Shown here piece after piece: positions 9,489 through 14,701 of a stretch of DNA of 14,701 bases. The stretch lies in assembly GCA_045594545.1 (NCBI GenBank), contig JAZNYQ010000024.1, positions 1-14,701 of the forward strand, in the 5' to 3' direction. The notes beneath the pieces were generated by a model that saw only the letters and a list, made by a program, of their open reading frames with translations, made no database searches and was not told the origin of the DNA. This DNA comes from CAKSHC01 sp045594545 (GTDB lineage Bacteria; Bacillota; Clostridia; Oscillospirales; UMGS1783). Each line of letters opens with the position of its first letter. Positions within the stretch are counted from its first letter, which is position 1. The translations under genes and the position numbers were made by a program.

Positions 9489-9974
9489 ATGGCTACCAGA
9501 AAGATCGTAAAACGCGGGGACGAGGTGCTGACCAAGGTCTGCCGTCCCGTCGAAAATTTTGATAAGAAACTGCACGCCTTGCTCGACGACATGGCGCAGA
9601 CCATGTATAAAGCCAACGGCGTGGGGCTGGCCGGCCCGCAGGTGGGGATGTTGCGCCGCCTGTTTGTGGTCGATGTTGGCGAGGGGCTGATCGAATGTGT
9701 CAATCCTCAGATCCTTGAAGCCGAGGGCGAACAGGAGAACACCGAGGGGTGTCTGAGCTGCCCCGGCATGATTGCGCTGACCCGCCGCCCCGAACGCTTA
9801 GTCATTCAGGCACAGGATCGCTACGGCAAAACTTACACCTTGGAGGCCGAGGGTTTCCTGGCGCAAGCGCTCTCCCATGAGAACGACCATCTGGACGGCA
9901 AGACCATCTACGAAACGGCGGTGCGCATGCTCTCCAAAGAGGAGTACGAGCAATTGTTGGAGGAGCAAGAATGA
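9489..9974 (+). CDS. def: Peptide deformylase
   Basis: Deformylase removes the formyl group from the initiator Met of new proteins at the ribosome exit, using a bound metal. In 161 residues all three family motifs are present: GVGLAGPQ (44-51, catalytic Gln51), EGCLS (86-90, metal ligand Cys88) and HENDH (130-134, ligands His130 and His134, catalytic Glu131). Two positions vary: Gly49 where Ala is usual in GxGxAAxQ, and Ser129 where Gln usually precedes HExxH. Neither removes a catalytic residue. TAAGGAG (9476-9482) includes the priA stop and lies six bases before the ATG, fixing the start. The pairing with fmt, which adds the formyl group this enzyme removes, is the standard operon partnership; the two overlap by four bases. 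Confidence 0.96.
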   Translation: MATRKIVKRGDEVLTKVCRPVENFDKKLHALLDDMAQTMYKANGVGLAGPQVGMLRRLFVVDVGEGLIECVNPQILEAEGEQENTEGCLSCPGMIALTRRPERLVIQAQDRYGKTYTLEAEGFLAQALSHENDHLDGKTIYETAVRMLSKEEYEQLLEEQE

Positions 9975-10882
9975 GAATTCTGTATATGGGCACGCCCGAT
10001 TTTGCCGTGCTGCCCCTGAAAGCGCTGATCGAGGCGGGGCATGAGGTATGCGCCGTCATCACCCAGCCCGACAAGCCGACGGGGCGCGGCTATAAAATGA
10101 CTCCACCGCCCGTCAAGGTAGCGGCTTTGGAAGCCGGCATCCCCGTCTATCAACCCGAAACGCTCCGAAACAACGCCATGGCCGCTCTGCTGGAGGAGCT
10201 TTCTCCCGAACTGATCGCCGTGGCCGCTTACGGCAAGATCTTGCCCGAATATGTGCTGGATTTCCCCAAATACGGTTGCCTCAACGTGCACGCTTCGCTC
10301 CTGCCCAAATACCGCGGTGCGGCGCCCATCAACCGCTGCATCATGGAGGGGGAGACCGAAACGGGCGTCACCATCATGTATATGGAAAAGGGGCTGGACA
10401 CGGGCGATATGCTCGCCAAATGCGCCACGGCGATTACCGACGAGGACAACGCCGAATCCCTGCACGATCGCTTAGCCGCTATGGGCGCAAAACTTTTGGT
10501 GCAGACCTTAGATCTGCTTGATGAGATCACTCCCGTCAAACAGGACGATGCCGCCCATACCTATGCGCCTATGATCGAAAAGAGCGATTGCCGCATTGAT
10601 TTTACCAAATCGTCCCGTGAAGTCTTCAATCAGATCCGCGGTCTTTCGCCTTTCCCCGGTGCCTTTACGACACTCGACGGCAAGGTGCTCAAGGTGTACA
10701 CCGCCGCCATCGTTTCGGGGCATGGCACGCCCGCCACGGTCATAGACGGCGAGGGACTCACCGTGGCTTGCGGCGAGGGTGCCGTGCGTTTGACGGTGAT
10801 CAAACCCGAAGGAAAAAAATCCATGACGGATAGTCAGTACCTCAACGGACATCCTATAGAAAAAGGAGTGGTACTCAAGTGA
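9971..10882 (+). CDS. fmt: Methionyl-tRNA formyltransferase
   Basis: Fmt transfers a formyl group from 10-formyltetrahydrofolate to Met-tRNA(fMet) so it can be used for bacterial initiation. The 303 residues carry the N-terminal Rossmann-like start MRILYMGTPDFA, the KPTGRG loop (35-40) that helps hold the tRNA, the folate/catalytic segment LNVHASLLPKYRGAAPI (104-120) with Asn105 and His107, and Asp143 in GLDTGD; these correspond to Asn106, His108 and Asp144 of the Escherichia coli enzyme. The C-terminal beta-barrel begins near SPFPGAFT. GGAGGAG (9959-9965), written into the end of def, lies five bases upstream. Its stop overlaps the GTG start of the next gene. Confidence 0.97.
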   Translation: MRILYMGTPDFAVLPLKALIEAGHEVCAVITQPDKPTGRGYKMTPPPVKVAALEAGIPVYQPETLRNNAMAALLEELSPELIAVAAYGKILPEYVLDFPKYGCLNVHASLLPKYRGAAPINRCIMEGETETGVTIMYMEKGLDTGDMLAKCATAITDEDNAESLHDRLAAMGAKLLVQTLDLLDEITPVKQDDAAHTYAPMIEKSDCRIDFTKSSREVFNQIRGLSPFPGAFTTLDGKVLKVYTAAIVSGHGTPATVIDGEGLTVACGEGAVRLTVIKPEGKKSMTDSQYLNGHPIEKGVVLK

Positions 10883-11592
10883 CACCATTATTTTATATGC
10901 CGGGATACTATTATTTTGATCCCTATGCTCTGCTTCTCATGTTGCCTGCCCTCATTTTATCGATCTGGGCGCAATTCAAGGTCAACAGCACCTACAAAAA
11001 ATTTTCACAAGTGGCTTCCCGCCGCGGATTAACGGCGATGGATGCCTGCCGCCAGATCCTCAACGATAACGGTTTACACAACATTGGATTGGAAACGGTA
11101 GAGGGTAACCTTTCCGACCATTACGATCCCAAGGCGGGCGTGATCCGCCTCTCTCGCGGTGTGGCTGAATCAACCTCGGTAGCCGCCCTCGGCATTGCCG
11201 CTCATGAGGCAGGACATGCCATCCAGTACAATGTGGGGTATTTCCCCATCAAACTGCGCACCGCCATTATTCCCGTGACCCAGATCGGCTCATCGATCGC
11301 CCCATTGCTTTTGCTGGCAGGTCTGCTCTTTTCCTATCAGCCGCTGATCCTGTGGGGCATCGCCGCCTTTTCGCTGATGCTGGTCTTTCAGTTGGTAACC
11401 CTGCCTGTCGAATTTAATGCCTCCCGCCGCGCTTTGCAAACGCTGGATGGCATGAATATGCTCGACGATGACGAATTGAAAGGCACCCGTAAGGTACTCT
11501 CGGCTGCCGCCATGACCTATGTGGCCGCCATGCTCGTATCCTTAACGCAGGTGCTTCGTCTGCTGCTCATGTTCAACCGGAGAAGAGATTGA
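10879..11592 (+). CDS. YugP-like membrane zinc metallopeptidase
   Basis: This 237-residue protein belongs to the YugP-like neutral zinc metallopeptidase family (Zn_peptidase_2), whose substrates are not established. It has a hydrophobic N-terminal segment (about 15-33), the conserved GNLSDHYDPK (76-85), the metal site HEAGH (109-113, catalytic Glu110), two hydrophobic segments (about 134-175), LPVEFNASRRA (175-185), whose Glu178 may be the third metal ligand, and a final membrane segment (about 208-232). GTG at 10879 is chosen because it overlaps the fmt stop and AAGGAG (10863-10868) lies ten bases upstream. An ATG at 10897 would leave a 28-base gap. The gene is not between fmt and rsmB in Bacillus subtilis; its placement here may reflect a role in membrane protein quality control, which is speculation. 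Confidence 0.88.
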   Translation: MTPLFYMPGYYYFDPYALLLMLPALILSIWAQFKVNSTYKKFSQVASRRGLTAMDACRQILNDNGLHNIGLETVEGNLSDHYDPKAGVIRLSRGVAESTSVAALGIAAHEAGHAIQYNVGYFPIKLRTAIIPVTQIGSSIAPLLLLAGLLFSYQPLILWGIAAFSLMLVFQLVTLPVEFNASRRALQTLDGMNMLDDDELKGTRKVLSAAAMTYVAAMLVSLTQVLRLLLMFNRRRD

Positions 11593-12824
11593 TGGACAAC
11601 GCCCGCTCTCTGGCCGTGCGCTCGTTGATTGAAACACTGGAGCACGGTGCCTATTCCAATTTAGAACTCAAGCGCACCCTCGGCCGCAGCGATCTGTCGG
11701 TCGGGGGCCGTGCCCTTTATAAGCAACTCTATTTCGGCGCCTTGGAGCGAATGCGCCTACTCGATTTTTGCATGGCTCAGGTGAGCAAAATGAAACTGAG
11801 CAAGATGTCACCGCTCATTCTCAACACCCTGCGCGTCGGTGCGTATGGGCTGTATTTCACCGATTTCCCCGCCGCCAAAACGGTCAACGAAACGGTGGCT
11901 ATCCTACGAAAAAAAGCCCCCAACGCCACAGGGCTGGCCAATGCCATTCTGCGCAACCTGCCGCCTCTGCCCGACGATCTTGCGCCAGCCGTGCGCTATA
12001 GCGTGTCGGACGAAATTTATACCCTTTTGCACCAGACCTTAGGCGAACAGACCGATGCCTTTTTGGAGCAAGCGCTCACCCCTGCCCCCATCACGGCGCG
12101 GGTCAATACCTGCCGCACTACGGCACAGGACTTGATACATACCCTATCCGAGCAAGGCGTAACGGCGCAGGAGACCGATCGGCCAAACGCCCTGCACCTC
12201 TCGTTATCCTCGGCATTGGAAAATCTCCCCGCCTATCGGGACGGACTGTTTCATCTGCAAGGGCTTTCCTCCCAATCGGCCGTGGCTCTGCTTGATCCGA
12301 AGCCGAATGAAGTTATGCTTGACCTATGCTGTGCCCCCGGCGGCAAGGCCTTTACCGCCGCCCAATATATGCAAGATCGCGGTCATATCTACGGCTTTGA
12401 TCTGCACGAGCATCGGGTTGAACTGATCCGTGCCGGTGCGGCTCGACTGGGACTGTCCTGCATCACCGCCGCTACGGCAGACGCCACCGCTCCCTTGGAT
12501 GTGCCGCAGGCCGATGTCATATTAGCCGATGTCCCCTGCTCGGCCTTGGGGCAACTCTCCCGCCGACCCGAACTGCGCTACCGCAACCCCGACACCGCCG
12601 CATTAACAAAAACGCAGACGGCCATTCTCGAAAATGCCGCTCGGTATCTCAAAGCGGGCGGGCGCCTGCTCTACTCGACCTGCACGCTGAACATGGAAGA
12701 AAACCGCGGCGTGCGTGACCGATTTTTGTCTGATCACCCTGAATTTACGGCCGTCAGCGAGGTCATGCCGACCGATCCGCACGACGGATTTTATATGACA
12801 CTACTGAAAAAGGAACGCTCATGA
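11592..12824 (+). CDS. rsmB: 16S rRNA (cytosine-5) methyltransferase RsmB
   Basis: RsmB methylates C967 (E. coli numbering) of 16S rRNA with S-adenosylmethionine. The 410-residue protein has an N-terminal NusB-like helical RNA-binding domain (about 1-130, with GLANAILRNLP at 114-124) and a C-terminal Rossmann methyltransferase domain: LDLCCAPGGK (243-252, SAM binding), DVPCSALG (313-320) and the catalytic-Cys motif YSTCTLNMEEN (361-371, Cys364). DVPCSALG carries Ala where DVPCSGLG is commoner, a conservative change. The ATG shares one base with the preceding TGA (TGATG), and GGAG (11579-11582) lies nine bases upstream. A TTG one codon earlier is possible but less likely. The end overlaps rlmN by ATGA. 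Confidence 0.96.
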   Translation: MDNARSLAVRSLIETLEHGAYSNLELKRTLGRSDLSVGGRALYKQLYFGALERMRLLDFCMAQVSKMKLSKMSPLILNTLRVGAYGLYFTDFPAAKTVNETVAILRKKAPNATGLANAILRNLPPLPDDLAPAVRYSVSDEIYTLLHQTLGEQTDAFLEQALTPAPITARVNTCRTTAQDLIHTLSEQGVTAQETDRPNALHLSLSSALENLPAYRDGLFHLQGLSSQSAVALLDPKPNEVMLDLCCAPGGKAFTAAQYMQDRGHIYGFDLHEHRVELIRAGAARLGLSCITAATADATAPLDVPQADVILADVPCSALGQLSRRPELRYRNPDTAALTKTQTAILENAARYLKAGGRLLYSTCTLNMEENRGVRDRFLSDHPEFTAVSEVMPTDPHDGFYMTLLKKERS

Positions 12825-13846
12825 ACGATCTGAAAAGTATGACCTATGAGGAACTGACCGAATTTGTTCTTTCGGGCGGTTTCCCGCGTTTTCGTGCCGA
12901 TCAGTTATACCGTCATCTGGCGCGCGGCATTGCGGCTTTTGAAGACATTCCCAACCTGCCCCGCCCCATGATCGACTGGTTGCGCCAAAATGCGACCCTA
13001 ACTTCTTTCCAAATTGTAAATAAATACCGCTCAGCCCTTGACGAAACGGTAAAATATTTAGTAAAATTAGATAATGAGGCTTATGTGGAATGTGTGGTCA
13101 TGGACTACAAACACGGCCTGTCGGTCTGCCTGTCCACCCAAGTCGGCTGTCGCATGGGTTGCGCTTTCTGCGCCTCCACCATCGGTGGGCGGGAACGGGA
13201 CATGACAGCGGGCGAGATCCGCGATCAGTACCTCTTCCTCTCGAAGGATATGGGACGGCGCATCGACTCGATCGTGCTCATGGGCATGGGCGAGCCGCTG
13301 GACAATTATGAAAATGTCCTGCGCTTTATTCGCTTGATCCATGACGAGCGCGGGGTCAATCTCTCCACCCGCCACATCGCCCTCTCCACCTGCGGGCTCG
13401 TGCCTCGCATCCGGCAGTTGGCCAAGGAGAAACTGGGCATTGCCTTGGCGGTATCCCTCCATGCGCCCAATGACGAGTTGCGCCGTCAGATCATGCCGGT
13501 GGCTCGTACCTATCCCCTGTCCGATCTGATCGCCGCCTGCGTGGATTACGAACGGCAAACGGGACGGCGGATCACCTTTGAATACACCTTGATCAAGGGC
13601 TTCAACGATTCCCCCGCCTGCGCCAAACAACTGATTACTTTGTTAAAACCGCTCAAAAACCGCCATGTCAATCTCATCAGCGTAAACCCTGTGGAAGGGC
13701 GGGAGTTTGAGCGTTGCACCAAGCAAGACATTTTTGCATTCCAGAAAATGCTGAGCGACGGGCAGATCAATGCCACGGTACGCCGCTCCATGGGGAGCGA
13801 TATCTCCGGCTCCTGCGGTCAGCTCAAAGCACAAGAAAGGTCGTGA
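12821..13846 (+). CDS. rlmN: Dual-specificity RNA C2-methyladenosine methyltransferase RlmN
   Basis: RlmN is a radical SAM enzyme that methylates C2 of A2503 in 23S rRNA and, in characterised members, A37 of some tRNAs. The 341 residues include the iron-sulfur motif C110-x3-C114-x2-C117, GMGEPLDNY (154-162) for SAM binding, and the methyl-carrying Cys332 in SMGSDISGSCGQL. Cys103, seven residues before the cluster, aligns with E. coli Cys118, the second catalytic Cys. It is somewhat shorter than the E. coli enzyme but has all key residues. The ATG overlaps the rsmB stop. An AT-rich patch around 13010-13080 stands out from the surrounding coding DNA and contains a possible internal promoter. 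Confidence 0.97.
   Translation: MNDLKSMTYEELTEFVLSGGFPRFRADQLYRHLARGIAAFEDIPNLPRPMIDWLRQNATLTSFQIVNKYRSALDETVKYLVKLDNEAYVECVVMDYKHGLSVCLSTQVGCRMGCAFCASTIGGRERDMTAGEIRDQYLFLSKDMGRRIDSIVLMGMGEPLDNYENVLRFIRLIHDERGVNLSTRHIALSTCGLVPRIRQLAKEKLGIALAVSLHAPNDELRRQIMPVARTYPLSDLIAACVDYERQTGRRITFEYTLIKGFNDSPACAKQLITLLKPLKNRHVNLISVNPVEGREFERCTKQDIFAFQKMLSDGQINATVRRSMGSDISGSCGQLKAQERS
13038..13067 (+). promoter_or_regulatory. Possible internal promoter inside rlmN
   Basis: TTGACG (13038-13043), an 18-base spacer and TAAAAT (13062-13067) each match the sigma-A hexamers at five of six positions, in an AT-rich stretch. If active it would give stp-prkC extra transcription. It lies within coding sequence about 785 bases upstream of stp and may be coincidental. 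Confidence 0.2.
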
Positions 13847-13851
13847 AAACT

Positions 13852-14577
13852 ATGCGCATCGTCGGTATGACCGACAAAGGTATGGTCCGTGCCGAAAATC
13901 AGGACACCTTTGTTCACGGGTCATTATCGGACAATACCGTCTACGCCGCCGTGCTCGACGGCATGGGCGGCGCCAAAGCCGGACAATTTGCCAGCGCTTT
14001 AGCCGCCGAAACCTTTGTCGCGGCGCTCACCCAAGATCCGTCCGCCATCGAAGAAAACCCCGCTACCGAACTTCACGCATTGCTCGGTCGGGTGAATAAA
14101 GCGGTATATGCCAAAGCCATGGGTCATGTCGAATATGACGGAATGGGCACCACCTTTGTGGGCTGCGTGCTCACCGACGGCATCGGCATCATCGCCAACA
14201 TTGGTGACAGCCGCGCCTATCTGATCAGTGAAACAGACTGCAAGGCCATCACCCATGACCATTCGATCGTGGCGGCCTTGGTGGAGTTGGGCGAGATCAC
14301 GGCTGATGAGGCCAGAGTCCACCCCCAGCGCAACATCATCACCCGTGCCATCGGTACCGATGACGGCGTGGAAGCCGATCTGTATCCCGTAGATGTCAAC
14401 GGGAAGGTGCTGTTGCTGTGCTCCGACGGTCTGCACGGCTATTTTACTCCCGAGGAATTGGGCGACACTGTCCGCCGACTCGACCCCGAAGAGGCTTGCC
14501 GCACCCTGATTGAGGAAGCCTGTAAGCGGGGCGGTCGGGATAATATCACCGTCATTATCATGGATGCAAGGAGTTAA
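13852..14577 (+). CDS. stp: PP2C-family protein serine/threonine phosphatase
   Basis: Stp (PrpC in Bacillus) removes phosphate from proteins modified by the neighbouring PASTA-type kinase and counters its control of cell-wall and growth functions. It is a soluble metal-dependent phosphatase. The 241 residues show the family motifs: R13-AENQD (metal ligand Asp18), LDGMGG (35-40, Asp36), GDSRAYL (118-124, Asp119), HDHS (135-138), SDGL (191-194, Asp192) and GGRDN (227-231, Asp230). ATG at 13852 is preferred: GAAAGG (13835-13840) lies 11 bases upstream, and homology begins at MRIVGMTDKGMVR. An in-frame GTG at 13843, overlapping the rlmN stop, is an alternative adding three residues, but only two bases separate it from the same ribosome site. 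Confidence 0.94.
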   Translation: MRIVGMTDKGMVRAENQDTFVHGSLSDNTVYAAVLDGMGGAKAGQFASALAAETFVAALTQDPSAIEENPATELHALLGRVNKAVYAKAMGHVEYDGMGTTFVGCVLTDGIGIIANIGDSRAYLISETDCKAITHDHSIVAALVELGEITADEARVHPQRNIITRAIGTDDGVEADLYPVDVNGKVLLLCSDGLHGYFTPEELGDTVRRLDPEEACRTLIEEACKRGGRDNITVIIMDARS

Positions 14578-14583
14578 AAAAAG

Positions 14584-14661
14584 ATGGATCGTTATACCGG
14601 AACCATATTGAAAGACCGTTTTGTACTGGAAGATATCGTCGGCAGCGGCGGCATGGCCAAA
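14584..14661 (+). CDS. prkC: PASTA-type Ser/Thr protein kinase (PrkC/PknB), N-terminal fragment
   Basis: Only about 26 genuine codons are present. MDRYTGTILKDRFVLEDIVG is the typical start of clostridial PrkC/Stk1, and GSGGMAK (20-26) is the glycine-rich ATP loop. The kinase, transmembrane segment and PASTA repeats would lie beyond the end. AAGGAG (14568-14573) lies ten bases before the ATG. The reading frame remains open to base 14701, but residues after Lys26 (VGGQAVLGRQW...) no longer resemble the kinase, where Tyr-Lys-Ala would be expected, because the DNA from 14660 is sequencing adapter. The stp-prkC order is the normal phosphatase-kinase pair, with seven bases... six bases between stop and start. 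Confidence 0.88.
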
Positions 14662-14701
14662 GTCGGAGGCCAAGCGGTCTTAGGAAGACAATGGGTCTTA
14701 C
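14660..14701 (+). other. Sequencing adapter read-through (MGI/BGI type) plus probable barcode
   Basis: Bases 14660-14691 match, from memory and at every position, the 32-base MGI/BGISEQ adapter that begins AAGTCGGAGGCCAAGCGGTC and ends AAGACAA. The last ten bases (14692-14701, TGGGTCTTAC) occupy the place and length of the sample barcode in that adapter. The match explains why the kinase reading frame loses its homology exactly here. The first A or two may be shared with the real insert. This is not genomic DNA and should be trimmed. Confidence 0.93.

Noticed and set aside
13714..13851. Upstream extension of stp into rlmN
   Set aside because: It would overlap rlmN by over 130 bases with no homology; PP2C similarity begins at the ATG at 13852.
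13999..14673. Minus-strand open frame of 224 codons opposite stp and prkC
   Set aside because: Its start lies in the adapter sequence and the rest mirrors conserved stp codons.
14662..14701. An apparently novel PrkC N-terminal sequence after GSGGMAK
   Set aside because: The divergence begins exactly where the DNA matches a sequencing adapter, so it is an artefact rather than a variant kinase.

Overview
The window is about 14.7 kb of densely packed bacterial housekeeping DNA. It most likely comes from a Clostridia-class Firmicute, possibly an Oscillospirales/Ruminococcaceae-like gut lineage; that finer placement is a guess. The evidence is the gene order yicC(yloC)-remA-gmk-rpoZ-priA-def-fmt-[zinc peptidase]-rsmB-rlmN-stp-prkC, which is the Bacillus/Clostridium arrangement, together with RemA, a short omega subunit, sigma-A type promoters and strong Shine-Dalgarno sites. 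Coding DNA is moderately GC-rich by eye, while the two regulatory gaps are very AT-rich.

Layout. (1) Bases 1-105, minus strand: the first 35 codons of an RluA-family rRNA pseudouridine synthase, cut by the window edge. (2) Bases 106-206: an AT-rich divergent promoter region in which both promoters appear to use the same palindromic -35 hexamer. The minus-strand promoter would start transcription at or next to the ATG, giving a leaderless message. (3) Bases 207-4996: uvrB-uvrA, overlapping by four bases, encoding the damage-recognition half of nucleotide excision repair. (4) Bases 4997-5065: a full-consensus extended -10 promoter that begins at the first base after the uvrA stop. (5) Bases 5066-14661: a co-directional gene train with gaps of at most about 45 bases and many ATGA-type overlaps. 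Its genes cover RNA turnover (YicC), extracellular-matrix gene control (RemA), GMP kinase, RNA polymerase omega, replication restart helicase PriA, peptide deformylase, Met-tRNA formyltransferase, a membrane zinc peptidase, rRNA methyltransferases RsmB and RlmN, PP2C phosphatase Stp and the start of the PASTA-type kinase PrkC. (6) Bases 14660-14701: not genomic. It matches an MGI/BGI sequencing adapter followed by ten bases where the sample barcode would sit.

The genes share themes: ribosome and initiator-tRNA maturation (fmt/def, rsmB, rlmN, the pseudouridine synthase), nucleic-acid maintenance (uvrAB, priA), nucleotide supply (gmk) and Ser/Thr phosphorylation signalling (stp/prkC). A small hairpin lies between rpoZ and priA, where Bacillus subtilis carries coaBC.

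I found no undescribed multi-gene system, mobile element, CRISPR array, tRNA or rRNA. The unusual observations are the adapter read-through at the right end and the architecture of the two promoter regions.
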